From Shewanella psychrophila (lineage in GTDB: Bacteria > Pseudomonadota > Gammaproteobacteria > Enterobacterales > Shewanellaceae), in NCBI RefSeq assembly GCF_002005305.1, contig NZ_CP014782.1:5766001-5830000 (forward strand): a DNA stretch of 64,000 nt, written 5' to 3'. Below the pieces are notes generated by a model that saw nothing but the letters and a program-made list of their open reading frames with translations, had not been told where the DNA came from and ran no database searches. A program made the position numbers and the translations under genes. Positions within the stretch are counted from its first letter, which is position 1; each line of letters opens with the position of its first letter. This document shows positions 51,957 through 60,949 of this stretch, in pieces.

Positions 51957-52187
51957 TTTTCTATCCTTGAAAGCGAGAGCATCCTACAAATCGCGTAAAT
52001 ATCCATATACAATATAAGTATTTACGACTTTACTTAATAAATCTTACCATCTATAAGGCCACTATTAAACTACTCAACTAATGGAGTTTTCAGGTACCCA
52101 AATCACCAGAAAAACCAGCGAGGTACCCTATAGGCACCCACGACAACTTTTCACCAACAAAAATCAATGACTTAAGTTAAAATCATA
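51957..52187. other. Region between toxin gene and attR, with arm-type repeats
   Basis: Noncoding. It holds the toxin promoter region (A/T-rich, 51990-52080) and two copies of GGTACCC (52093 and 52122); the second continues as CTATAGGCACCCA, matching the left-end sequence at 9729-9750. These are candidate integrase arm sites. Confidence 0.55.
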
Positions 52188-52268
52188 CCAATCCAGCATA
52201 GGCGCAATTGAGAAGGTGCGGTTTATCTTGGATAATCTAGCTGAATTTGAAGTTAGGGATGATGACAT
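52164..52268 (-). pseudogene. dusA: Displaced host dusA 5' end
   Basis: Reverse-strand frame starting MSSSLTSNSARLSKINRTFS and continuing IAPMLDW before running into phage sequence (YDFNLSH, stop). The RTFSIAPMLDW stretch is identical in protein sequence to the functional hybrid dusA. This is the original N-terminus of the host gene, cut off by integration. Confidence 0.9.
52188..52199. other. attR core
   Basis: CCAATCCAGCAT, identical to the attL core. To its right the dusA homology belongs to the host remnant; to its left lies phage DNA. Confidence 0.88.
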
Positions 52269-52343
52269 GATTGACTTAGCCTGGTTGAGAATGAGCTTGA
52301 ACTCAAGTTGAATAACTGTCCGGCTAACAAGAGCCGGGCGCGC

Positions 52344-52372
52344 ATTTTACACCGACTCAAGGTCAGAGACAA
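52344..52372 (-). promoter_or_regulatory. Stranded host dusA promoter
   Basis: On the reverse strand TTGTCT, a 17-bp spacer and TAAAAT lie about 76 bp upstream of the displaced dusA start. This was presumably the native dusA promoter; it now drives only the 34-codon remnant. Confidence 0.6.
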
Positions 52373-52510
52373 ACTTGTGCGAAACCAAATATCCTTTTAT
52401 ATAAAAAATGAAGCAAAATCAAAAATAGCCTAAGCTTTATAAAGATGTGTATGTGATAGTCCAAGCAGGGGTGAATTTATGCCTAATGGCTTGCCAACAA
52501 CGGAATTTTT

Positions 52511-52975
52511 ATGAACGTTAATTTCATTAATCCTTTTCTCGAATCCTTACTGAACGTCATCTCGACAATGGCAAACATGAAACTCAGCCCTGGAAAACCA
52601 AAAATAAAAACCGATAACCTTGCCAAAGGAGACGTATCAGGGCTAATAGGCATGGTTGGTCCGCAGACTAAGGGCTCCTTATCAATCACCTTCGAACAGG
52701 GACTCATCTTAGAGATCATGCAAAATATGTTGGGGGAAAATCCAGGAGAGATCAACGATGAGATAACCGATCTCGTAGGTGAGATAACCAACATGGTCAC
52801 CGGTGGTGCTAAAAATATTTTGGGGGAGAAGGGCTATGATTTCGAGATGGCGACTCCCGTGGTTGTAGCAGGACTCGGTCATCGCATCTCACATAAGGCC
52901 GATGGAATGAAGATCATCATGCCATTCACCAGCCCCCATGGCTCGGCCTATATAGAGATCTGTTTCGAAAAATAA
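52511..52975 (+). CDS. cheX: Chemotaxis protein CheX
   Basis: 154 residues of the CheX/CheC-like phosphatase family, which dephosphorylates CheY-P. The family motif is visible as DLVGEITNMVTGGAKNILG (E-x3-N pattern), with SITFEQGLILEIMQNMLGE before it and MIMPFTSPHGSAYIEICF-like ending strands. It lies just outside attR, rightward. No partner chemotaxis gene is in the window. Confidence 0.88.
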   Translation: MNVNFINPFLESLLNVISTMANMKLSPGKPKIKTDNLAKGDVSGLIGMVGPQTKGSLSITFEQGLILEIMQNMLGENPGEINDEITDLVGEITNMVTGGAKNILGEKGYDFEMATPVVVAGLGHRISHKADGMKIIMPFTSPHGSAYIEICFEK

Positions 52976-53265
52976 TAGGCCCATTAGATAGAAACCCATG
53001 CCTCTTCTATCTAATACTCAAACAAGTAGGGTCGGTGTAAACTTTATTCTATGCCCTTTAATCCGGCAGTCACAACAACCTCTATTTTCTCAATCCTGAT
53101 AAAATAGCTACCTTTTTCCTGCTCTTGCTGCCAGCGTTAATACATATCGGTTGCCATACAGTCCTGAATGCCGATAGTCATTTCCAGAGATTCAACTCTG
53201 ACCCGCTTCGGTCCAAAAACGTGTTTAGCCGTCACCTTTTAAACTCTAATCGAAGAGATTAATCG
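52976..53265. other. Intergenic region cheX to dispersed repeat
   Basis: 290 bp without a recognisable gene, leading into the dispersed repeat copy A at 53266. Nothing specific seen besides weak inverted stretches. Confidence 0.5.
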
Positions 53266-53478
53266 TCAGGTGTGAACGCGGCTGCTAGCTTCCAAAACAA
53301 GGATGTTTTGGTAGAGCCCACGGGGAAGTGTTCACGGCGCCTCGTAGAAGTGTTTGCACATTCGCCTGCTGCAAGTAATAAACATCAATGAAGTTATGGC
53401 ATTCATAAGCTAACCAAACAACAAAATCCGCCACATGAACCCACAACGGAGATTGCAATAACTTGTTATCCGACAAGT
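53266..53478 (-). repeat. Dispersed repeat, copy A
   Basis: Read on the reverse strand it shares ordered blocks with copy B (62854-63139): CTTGTCGGATAACAAGTT at the start, GTTCATNTGGC..GAT, GTGCAAACACTTC, GGCGC, CATCC-TGTTT, and CCGCGTT(C/T)ACACCTGA at the end. It carries a decayed short open frame but no transposase, so it may be a nonautonomous mobile or REP-like element common in the genus. Confidence 0.75.
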
Positions 53479-53481
53479 AGA

Positions 53482-54843
53482 TTAGAAGGGCTGATTAACC
53501 ATAACCCAAAATTGATTGGAATCCTGTCCATGAGCAAATTCGGCTCTAACCACTACACTTTCAACTTCAAATCTAGCGCCCACGCCTAAGGTCCATTTCA
53601 TATCATCATGAAGCTCACTTGCACTAAAGTTATCCGCAACCTGTCCCGCCTCTGCAAACACCACCCACTGCCACCAAGGTACATCATAAAGATTAAACAC
53701 AGGCAGACTTTGCAATGGCTGCCACTCAGGTTGCATTCGGTACTCAGCAGAATATAGCACCGCACTTCGCCCAACAAACTGTCTGCTAGAATAGCCTCTT
53801 AAATGCTCGAATCCGCCTAGGCTCACCCCAGAAAAAGAAGGTGGACGCTGGTACTGTTCAGTTCCAGCGTCATATTCGTTCCAGGTTGGCGTATCGGCAA
53901 GATAGAAGTTCAGGGCTAAGATCTGTTGCGGAAACCAAGCATTGCTACCAAGAGAAAAGAAGGCACTCTGCTCGAACTCCCACATGGTCCAACTTTCACG
54001 GTTGTCAGCAGCATCAGATGACCCAGTTGAGCCAAAATCACGGCTAAAGCTTAGGCTTGTATGGCCGCCTCTGGTACTATTTTTGCCATTATCACGATTA
54101 TCCCAATCCAGCTTTAGTTCGAGTCCCTGGGACTTACTGGGTAAGTCCTCATAGCCAACTAATTCCTGAGTCTTCACGAAAGGCGTAACCTCTATACTGG
54201 TCACACCCGACTCTGTGGGATCCCAACTGAAATCGTCATTATTTTTCGAAGGCATCAAGCTTCTTGCCGCGCCATTGGCCCCTCTGCCCCAAGGGAGCAC
54301 ATATTTAATATGCAGTTTAGAGTAAGACTCGTCCCCCTCTGTCACAATACGATCTCTCTGGCTCGAGTCAGTGGCGGCTGGGTCTAAATTCCCCTCACCA
54401 GCCCCTTTGGGAACGAAATAGATCCCCTGTTTATAATTAGCCTGATAAAACTCCCCTGAGAATAACCACTGATCCAACTTAGGCAATTGATAATTACTCA
54501 CCCCTAAGTAACTAACCCAACTATCGTTACTGCTATAGAGACCGATACCTAATATCGATGCTTGGGGTTGCCCCGCATGCTTGAGTACTCCGGCCCCACC
54601 TACAGTTGTGCTTAAGGTTTCTGTTGAAAAAATAAAGGGTACAGCGACAAATTCTGGATCGAACTTGTTTTTTGCTTTCTCAGAATCAGCAGTGACAAGG
54701 GGTTCAACAACATTTCCGTCGTCATGGACTTCATTGTTGGCGGCATTTATTCCAATACTAGTAAGTTTTTCTGCCGCAGCAGGAAAAACTGTAATGCCAC
54801 TCATAAGCATCAGTACAGTGAGGGGGAAGTTATGGTAATTCAA
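53482..54843 (-). CDS. BamA/TamA (Omp85) family outer-membrane protein
   Basis: 453 residues with a signal peptide (FPLTVLMLMSGITVFPAAA). The C-terminal part is an Omp85-type beta barrel: GLELKLDWDNRDNGKNSTRG resembles the conserved D-x-R-D-x-x-x-x-x-x-x-G strand, followed by GFEHLRGYSSRQFVG, the family's (V/I)RG(Y/F)-type loop. There are no POTRA repeats of normal length, so it is a short surface-antigen-type member. It ends in NQPF, with a terminal Phe. Substrate unknown. Confidence 0.85.
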   Translation of the reverse strand: MNYHNFPLTVLMLMSGITVFPAAAEKLTSIGINAANNEVHDDGNVVEPLVTADSEKAKNKFDPEFVAVPFIFSTETLSTTVGGAGVLKHAGQPQASILGIGLYSSNDSWVSYLGVSNYQLPKLDQWLFSGEFYQANYKQGIYFVPKGAGEGNLDPAATDSSQRDRIVTEGDESYSKLHIKYVLPWGRGANGAARSLMPSKNNDDFSWDPTESGVTSIEVTPFVKTQELVGYEDLPSKSQGLELKLDWDNRDNGKNSTRGGHTSLSFSRDFGSTGSSDAADNRESWTMWEFEQSAFFSLGSNAWFPQQILALNFYLADTPTWNEYDAGTEQYQRPPSFSGVSLGGFEHLRGYSSRQFVGRSAVLYSAEYRMQPEWQPLQSLPVFNLYDVPWWQWVVFAEAGQVADNFSASELHDDMKWTLGVGARFEVESVVVRAEFAHGQDSNQFWVMVNQPF

Positions 54844-54913
54844 AATTCATCTCATTCGATAACAAACATCCAGTTCATTGAATCGATACAACTAAGAAAA
54901 TGGATCTACGTGT

Positions 54914-55990
54914 TTATTCCATGCAAACAGCAACACGAGGAGTTAATTTTGTCACGAGTTCATAGGCAATAGTGCCTATATGCTCGGCAACGACTTCAAC
55001 CGGTAAGGCACTTCCCCACAATATGGCTTCATCACCAATACTGTCGGTTGAGTCTAATCCAAGGTCAACCGTCAGCATATCCATAGAAACGCGTCCAACT
55101 ATGGGTACCAGGCGCCCATTAACCCACACAGGCGTCCCCTCAGGTGCATTTCTCGGATATCCGTCACCATAACCGATAGCGACAACGCCAAGCTTAGTAT
55201 CGACTTTAGCTCGCCAATAGCTGCCATAGCCCACAGGATCACCGGCCTTATGTTCACGAACAGCAATAAGCTGAGATATCAGCTCCATTGCTGGTTGCAG
55301 ACCATGATTCTTACCTAGGTCTCCGATCACTGGAGAGACGCCATAGAGGGCGATACCCGGACGGATCCAGTCTTTATGACTGTCTGGCCAAAATAAAGTT
55401 CCAGCCGAGTTCGCTAGTGTAGTGTCTCCCGGTGAATTTTTTGTCAAAACGTTGAAATTATTAAGTTGCTCTCGAGTATAGGGATTATCCGGCTCATCGG
55501 CACAGGCAAAATGAGACATTAGCTTGATAGGTTTAGCCACCTGAGGACATGCCTCCAATCGAGCATATACCTCATTGAACTCCTCAGGGGTGAAACCTAA
55601 TCGATGCATACCGGTATCTATTTTTAACCAGACTGTGGCTGGCTTAGCTAGGCTTGCCTGCTCTAGCATCTCCAGTTGTTTCTCATTATGAACAACTGTC
55701 TCTATCTCTTTCATCACTAAGGTTGTTAAATCTACCGACCTAAAAAAACCTTCAAGCAAGATGAGCTTAGCCGTCACTCCGCCATCTCTTAATGCTATTG
55801 CTTCCTCTAGACGAGCCAAACCAAACCCATCGGCATCTTCGATGCATTGAGCGACATTCAACAAGCCATGGCCATAACCATTCGCTTTAACAACCGCCAT
55901 GATTTTGCTCGACGGCGCGATCTGACGTAAACGAGCTAGATTATTCTTCAGCGCTTTACAGCTGATCTCTGCACGGGGAAATGGCTTCAA
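54914..55990 (-). CDS. alr: Alanine racemase
   Basis: 358 residues. The PLP-binding lysine motif AVVKANGYGHG is near residue 35, the catalytic Tyr region is in the C-terminal barrel (RVSMDMLTVDLG), and GYGDGYPRNAP is present. It interconverts L- and D-alanine for peptidoglycan synthesis. It follows dnaB on the same strand, the common arrangement in gammaproteobacteria. Confidence 0.95.
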   Translation of the reverse strand: MKPFPRAEISCKALKNNLARLRQIAPSSKIMAVVKANGYGHGLLNVAQCIEDADGFGLARLEEAIALRDGGVTAKLILLEGFFRSVDLTTLVMKEIETVVHNEKQLEMLEQASLAKPATVWLKIDTGMHRLGFTPEEFNEVYARLEACPQVAKPIKLMSHFACADEPDNPYTREQLNNFNVLTKNSPGDTTLANSAGTLFWPDSHKDWIRPGIALYGVSPVIGDLGKNHGLQPAMELISQLIAVREHKAGDPVGYGSYWRAKVDTKLGVVAIGYGDGYPRNAPEGTPVWVNGRLVPIVGRVSMDMLTVDLGLDSTDSIGDEAILWGSALPVEVVAEHIGTIAYELVTKLTPRVAVCME

Positions 55991-56173
55991 AAAATAACCT
56001 TATCTGTTAGATCCACACATCTCATGGGGATCTAAATGAGTAATAAAAACATGAGCACTGAATCTATCTAGAGTTCAGCCAATGATCAATTGTCAGCACT
56101 CTATGTGAATTAAGTTTAACCCCCACTTAAGCGCAAGATTATCCTTACGCCATTCCACAGAGAATTGCGGCGA

Positions 56174-57580
56174 TTAATCTTCCTCGAACTGAGGACCGGC
56201 ATAATTGTCGAAACGAGAAAATTGCCCCTGGAAGGTCAAAGCTACACGTCCAATGGGTCCGTTACGCTGCTTACCAATAATGATCTCTGCCACACCTTTA
56301 TGCTCAGAATCATCGTTATATACCTCATCACGATAAATAAACATGATGAGGTCGGCATCTTGCTCAATCGCGCCTGATTCACGCAAATCCGAGTTAATTG
56401 GGCGTTTGTCTGCACGTTGTTCCAATGAACGGTTAAGCTGAGACAATGCAACGACAGGGATCTCTAACTCTTTAGCTAATGCCTTGAGTGAGCGCGATAT
56501 CTCAGAAATTTCCAAGGTTCGATTATCTTTAAGAGCTGGCACTTGCATTAACTGAAGGTAATCGATCATTATCATCGACAATCCGCCGTGCTCGCGGGCT
56601 ATTCGTCTAGCTCGGCTTCGAACATCTGTCGGTGTTAAACCAGAGCCATCATCGATATACATCTTACCTTGCTCTAACATGATACCCATGGTTGATGAGA
56701 CACGCGCCCAATCATCATCATCTAGCTGACCTGTACGGATCTTAGTCTGATCCACTCGGCCTAGTGATGCCAACATACGCATCATGATCTGTTCAGAAGG
56801 CATCTCCAAACTAAAAATAAGTACTGGCTTATCTTCATTGAGTGCCGCCTGCTCACATAAGTTCATCGCAAAAGTGGTTTTACCCATAGATGGACGGGCT
56901 GCAACAATAATCAAATCACCCGATTGGAAGCCTGCGGTCATTTTATCCAGATCGTTAAAACCACTAGAAACCCCGGTCACACCATTAGAAGGGTTGTTGT
57001 ATAACTCTTCAATCTTATCGACAGTTTTCTCTAGGATCGTCTTGATCCCTTCAGGTCCTTCGTTAGCATTGGCACGAGACTCCGCAATCTTAAAGACTTT
57101 TGTCTCGGCAAGGTCTAACAGCTCGCTGGAGTTACGTCCCTCAGGGTTAAAACCTGCATCGGCTATCTCATTGGCAACCTTAATCATATCGCGTACAACC
57201 GCACGCTCCCGTACAATTCCCGCATAAGAGAGTATGTTGCCCGCACTCGGTGTGTTCTTAGCTATTTCACCAAGATAAGCGAAGCCGCCAGCATCCTCTA
57301 GCTGATCCTCAACTTCTAATTGCTCAGAAACCGTGATCAGATCGATAGGATGACCACCACTGGTTAAGGTTGCCATCGCAGTGAAAATCATCTTATGAGA
57401 GCGAGAATAGAAATCTTCGGCCACAACCGCTTCTGAAACTCTATCCCAAGCATCTGAGTCCAGCATCAAACCACCGAGTACTGATTGCTCAGCCTCTAAA
57501 GAGTGCGGCGGCATTTTGAGGGCATCCATCTGGATATCTCTAGGCTTTTGTTTCGCCTTAAACGGACCTTGCTGTGACAT
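56174..57580 (-). CDS. dnaB: Replicative DNA helicase DnaB
   Basis: 468 residues. N-terminal primase-binding domain (PPHSLEAEQSVLGGLMLD), Walker A (AARPSMGKTTFAMN), Walker B region (LSMIMIDYLQLMQ) and the DnaB motif LSQLNRSLEQRADKRP. Unwinds DNA at the replication fork. It is also the host factor that the prophage P-like protein would recruit. It is upstream of alr on the same strand and divergent from the S46 peptidase gene. Confidence 0.97.
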   Translation of the reverse strand: MSQQGPFKAKQKPRDIQMDALKMPPHSLEAEQSVLGGLMLDSDAWDRVSEAVVAEDFYSRSHKMIFTAMATLTSGGHPIDLITVSEQLEVEDQLEDAGGFAYLGEIAKNTPSAGNILSYAGIVRERAVVRDMIKVANEIADAGFNPEGRNSSELLDLAETKVFKIAESRANANEGPEGIKTILEKTVDKIEELYNNPSNGVTGVSSGFNDLDKMTAGFQSGDLIIVAARPSMGKTTFAMNLCEQAALNEDKPVLIFSLEMPSEQIMMRMLASLGRVDQTKIRTGQLDDDDWARVSSTMGIMLEQGKMYIDDGSGLTPTDVRSRARRIAREHGGLSMIMIDYLQLMQVPALKDNRTLEISEISRSLKALAKELEIPVVALSQLNRSLEQRADKRPINSDLRESGAIEQDADLIMFIYRDEVYNDDSEHKGVAEIIIGKQRNGPIGRVALTFQGQFSRFDNYAGPQFEED

Positions 57581-57690
57581 TTAATCTCCAAACTTCCAAC
57601 GATTACATGAAATATGTTATAAAACTGGCTCAATAAAAACAGGAATCAAACAACTTCCTATCCTAACAACAAATAAAACAAGGAATCACT

Positions 57691-59913
57691 ATGCGCAATG
57701 CATTGATCTCAGCATTTATGCTGTCATCTGGTGTCGTATTGGCATCGAGCCAGGCACTTGCCGATGAGGGACAATGGCAGCCTTATCAAATGCCATCGAT
57801 TGCAGATAAGCTTAGCGAAAAAGGGATAGATATCCCTGCGAAACAATTGGCTGATCTCACCCAATATCCGATGAATGCCGTTGTCGGGCTCGGCTATTGT
57901 ACTGCCAGTTTCGTCTCTCCCCAAGGGTTAGTTGTCACAAACCATCACTGTGCGTACCGAGCCATTCAATACAACAGTAAAAAAGAGCATAATTATATTG
58001 CCGATGGGTTCCTGGCAACAAGCAAAATCGATGAACCTACCGCAGGACCGAACGAAAGATTATACATTACAGAGGCCGTAACCAACGTCAGCGAACAAGT
58101 CACACGGGACTTAAGCCAAGACCCTTTAGTTCGTTACGAAGAGATACAGTCTAATAGAAAGTCTCTTATCAAAAGTTGTGAGAGTGATGATAACTACCGC
58201 TGCTCAGTAAGAAGTTTTCACAGCGGTTTGGAATACTACCTCATCAAACAATTGATCATTCGTGACGTGCGTTTAGTCTATGCCCCACCAGAAAGTGCAG
58301 CTGCTTTTGGTGGCGACATAGATAACTACGAATACCCCCGTCATTCTGCTGACTTTACCTTCTTACGTGCTTACGTCGGTAAAGATGGCAAACCAGCAGT
58401 CTTTAGTCAGGACAATGTGCCTTATCAACCTAAAAGCCACTTAAAGATAAACATTGACGGCGTAAAAGCCGGTGATGGGGTATTTGTTGCAGGCTATCCA
58501 GGTTCAACCAGTCGCTATCGCCTAACCAGTGAGCTTAAATTTGCTAGCGATTGGTTATATCCGACATTCGCTAGCCGCTATCAATTGCGCATAGATACTA
58601 TCGCAATGATGGGAGCTGCCGATAAAGGCGTAAAAATTAAATACGCTGGCACACTTGCGGGTATGGCAAACCGCATGAAAAAGTATAACGGCTTACTCGA
58701 TGGTTTTAAGGCCACTGATATTACCGGTATTAAACAAGCTCGTGAAGATGATTTCAAACAATGGCTAGCGACCGATAAGACCTACCAGTCATATCAGACT
58801 CAATTGGATAATTTAGAGAATTTACTCGTCAAAAAACGTAGTAATAGCCAGACTCGTTACTATTTCGAGAATGCTCAATCTAGTTCGCTTCTGGGCGCAG
58901 CCAATAAACTGTATCGATTATCGAGAGAGAAGACTAAACCCGATGCAGAGCGAGAAGAAGGTTATCAAGAGCGTGACATGAAAATGTTCAAGGCTCGCCT
59001 CAAACGAATCGATTCAAGCTTCGATGTGAGTGTCGACAAAGCCCTATGGCTACAAGATTTAGAAGCTTATAATGCTCAAGATAATCGAGTGGCCGCTCTG
59101 GACGCTATGCTTATCGATAATAAGCAATCCGTCTCTCTATCTGAAAAGCTAGATGGTCTCTACTCGCTTACCTCGATGACAGCTCAAGATAAACGATTAG
59201 ACTGGATGGATGCCAAGTCCGAAGATTTCGAGACCAGCGCCGATCCCTTTATCCGCCTTGCCGTAGCACTTTTTGATACCAATATGGCCCAGGAGACAGA
59301 CAAGAAGACACTAGCAGGGGAGCTTTCCCAGGCCCGTCCCGATTACATGAAAGCCGTTATTGCCTATTACAAAGCGAATGACTGGCCGGTCTATCCCGAT
59401 GCTAACGGCACACTGAGAATCACCTATGGCATGGTCGACGGATATCAGTCACGAGACGCACTCTATAAGCAGCCATTCACGCGACTCGAAGGCATAACAG
59501 CTAAGCACACAGGCATAGAGCCCTTCAATGCACCAACTAAGCTTCTTAAGGCTATTGAAGAGCAACGCTATGGCAATCATAAGGTTGAAACTGTATATCA
59601 AGATCCTGCATCTTGGTTATGCCGTTTATTCTCTTGCCTAGACAAGCCGAAAAGCTTTGGCTCAGTTCCCGTCAACTTCTTATCGAGTGTCGATACCACA
59701 GGCGGAAACTCAGGTTCTCCTGTATTTAACGGCAAGGGAGAGTTAGTTGGTCTCAACTTCGATTCCACCTATGAAGCTATCACTAAAGACTGGTTCTTCA
59801 ATCCTACTATCACCCGCGCCGTCCATGTGGATTTCCGTTATATCCTCTGGATGATGGATGAAGTGGATCATGCGGATAACTTAATTCAAGAGTTGGATTT
59901 AGTGCGTAACTAA
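57691..59913 (+). CDS. S46 family peptidase (dipeptidyl-peptidase 7/11 type)
   Basis: 740 residues with a signal peptide (ISAFMLSSGVVLASSQALA). The serine triad is visible: His in VVTNHHCAYRAIQ, Asp in AFGGDIDNYEYPRH and Ser in TGGNSGSPVFNGKGE. Length matches periplasmic or surface dipeptidyl-peptidases that release dipeptides from peptide N-termini. Monocistronic, with its own terminator. Substrate preference (DPP7 or DPP11) is not decided here. Confidence 0.93.
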   Translation: MRNALISAFMLSSGVVLASSQALADEGQWQPYQMPSIADKLSEKGIDIPAKQLADLTQYPMNAVVGLGYCTASFVSPQGLVVTNHHCAYRAIQYNSKKEHNYIADGFLATSKIDEPTAGPNERLYITEAVTNVSEQVTRDLSQDPLVRYEEIQSNRKSLIKSCESDDNYRCSVRSFHSGLEYYLIKQLIIRDVRLVYAPPESAAAFGGDIDNYEYPRHSADFTFLRAYVGKDGKPAVFSQDNVPYQPKSHLKINIDGVKAGDGVFVAGYPGSTSRYRLTSELKFASDWLYPTFASRYQLRIDTIAMMGAADKGVKIKYAGTLAGMANRMKKYNGLLDGFKATDITGIKQAREDDFKQWLATDKTYQSYQTQLDNLENLLVKKRSNSQTRYYFENAQSSSLLGAANKLYRLSREKTKPDAEREEGYQERDMKMFKARLKRIDSSFDVSVDKALWLQDLEAYNAQDNRVAALDAMLIDNKQSVSLSEKLDGLYSLTSMTAQDKRLDWMDAKSEDFETSADPFIRLAVALFDTNMAQETDKKTLAGELSQARPDYMKAVIAYYKANDWPVYPDANGTLRITYGMVDGYQSRDALYKQPFTRLEGITAKHTGIEPFNAPTKLLKAIEEQRYGNHKVETVYQDPASWLCRLFSCLDKPKSFGSVPVNFLSSVDTTGGNSGSPVFNGKGELVGLNFDSTYEAITKDWFFNPTITRAVHVDFRYILWMMDEVDHADNLIQELDLVRN

Positions 59914-59950
59914 TACCTATCAGGATAAGTTAAATACCAAGGAATAGATA

Positions 59951-59976
59951 AAGCCACCTACGGGTGGCTTTTTGTT
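59951..59976 (+). terminator. Terminator of the S46 peptidase gene
   Basis: Stem AAGCCACC/GGTGGCTT followed by TTTGTT on the plus strand, about 40 bp after the stop codon. Confidence 0.82.
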
Positions 59977-60033
59977 ACTAGCAACAGCAGCGAGCTTAAG
60001 ACAAAGCAAAGAAAGCCACGAGTATCGAGTTCA

Positions 60034-60117
60034 AGCTCGTAGCTCGTAGCTCGTAGCTCGTAGCTCGTAGCTCGTAGCTCGTAGCTCGTAGCTCGTAGCT
60101 CGTAGCTCGTAGCTCGT
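60034..60117. repeat. Twelve tandem copies of the heptamer AGCTCGT
   Basis: Perfect repeats of a 7-bp unit from 60034 to 60117 between two convergent transcription units. Such arrays change length by slippage. No coding role is apparent. Confidence 0.95.
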
Positions 60118-60134
60118 CAGTATATTTCAAGCAT

Positions 60135-60176
60135 AAAAAAACACCGCCCTAATTAGATTAGTGCGGTGTTTTCTTT
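60135..60176 (-). terminator. Terminator of the rpsF-rplI operon
   Basis: Stem ACACCGC/GCGGTGT with flanking A and T runs on both strands, so it can act in both directions. It lies 55 bp downstream of the rplI stop codon. Confidence 0.85.
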
Positions 60177-60231
60177 TAAAGCTGCAGTCTTAATACCAAA
60201 GCATTAAGTCATTCGCTTTGAAAACTATATA

Positions 60232-60684
60232 TTAGTCTTCTGCAACAACAGAAATCTTAACGATAGCTTTAACTTCAGTGTGAACCTGAACTTCAACTTC
60301 GAACTCACCAGTAGTACGCAAAGCGCCTAATGGAAGACGAATTTCGCTCTTAACTAGTTCAACACCAGCAGCTGTAACTGCATCAGCGATATCACGGTTA
60401 CCAATTGAACCGAACAACTTGCCTTCATCACCAGCTTTAGAAGCGATAACAACAGACTCAAGTGCGTTGATTTTCTCAGCGCGCTCGTTAGCAGCAGTAA
60501 GGGTAGCAGCTAACTTAGCTTCTAATTCAGCACGACGTGCTTCAAAGACTTCAGTGTTAGCAGCATTAGCAACGACAGCTTTACCTTGTGGCAGAAGATA
60601 GTTACGTGCGTAACCAGACTTAACTACAACTTGGTCACCTAGATTTCCTAGGTTAGCGATCTTATCAAGTAAAATAATGTTCAT
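60232..60684 (-). CDS. rplI: 50S ribosomal protein bL9
   Basis: 150 residues. The N-terminal rRNA-binding start MNIILLDKIANLGNLGDQVV and SGYARNYLLPQGKAV are the bL9 hallmarks, followed by the long connecting helix and a C-terminal domain (LFGSIGNRDIADAV). Last gene of the rpsF operon. Confidence 0.97.
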   Translation of the reverse strand: MNIILLDKIANLGNLGDQVVVKSGYARNYLLPQGKAVVANAANTEVFEARRAELEAKLAATLTAANERAEKINALESVVIASKAGDEGKLFGSIGNRDIADAVTAAGVELVKSEIRLPLGALRTTGEFEVEVQVHTEVKAIVKISVVAED

Positions 60685-60710
60685 TATTAATTCCCTAAAT
60701 GGTTGCGCTA

Positions 60711-60938
60711 TTACTGATGTAAATCAGTGTAAGGCAGTAGAGAAAGATAACGAGCACGCTTGATAGCGCGAGCTAGTTGACGTTGATATTTAGCGTTTGT
60801 ACCTGTGATACGGCTAGGAACAATTTTACCACTTTCAGTGATATAGTTCTTTAGAGTTACGATATCTTTGTAATCAATCTCTGTAACGCCTTCTGCTGTG
60901 AAACGGCAGAACTTGCGACGACGGAAATAACGTGCCAT
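60711..60938 (-). CDS. rpsR: 30S ribosomal protein bS18
   Basis: 75 residues, matching bS18: ARYFRRRKFCRFTAEGVTEI, then KNYITESGKIVPSRITGTNA and QRQLARAIKRARYLSLLPYT. It lies 26 bp upstream of rplI and 11 bp downstream of priB. Confidence 0.97.
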   Translation of the reverse strand: MARYFRRRKFCRFTAEGVTEIDYKDIVTLKNYITESGKIVPSRITGTNAKYQRQLARAIKRARYLSLLPYTDLHQ

Positions 60939-60949
60939 GTGACAGTCTC

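Larger units (their letters stand above)
9579..52199. mobile_element. Lambda-like siphophage prophage integrated in dusA
   Basis: About 42.6 kb bounded by identical 12-bp core sequences inside dusA homology (9579-9590 and 52188-52199). Contents are modular: integrase next to attL, leftward late genes (lysis, packaging, head, tail), a leftward early replication operon, a CI/Cro-type switch, a rightward early operon with DNA methyltransferases, and a toxin/immunity cargo region before attR. All essential modules appear present (terminase, portal, capsid, tube, tape measure, lysis, replication, repressor, integrase), so it may be inducible. No clear mutation in a core gene was seen. Confidence 0.93.

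Noticed and set aside
52483..52800. Reverse-strand open frame of 105 codons
   Set aside because: It lies antisense to cheX, which has clear family motifs and better context.
53285..53476. Reverse-strand open frame of 63 codons
   Set aside because: It lies wholly in the dispersed repeat, and copy B does not preserve it.
60034..60117. Heptamer array considered as CRISPR or coding repeat
   Set aside because: A pure 7-bp tandem unit without spacers; no supported gene covers it.
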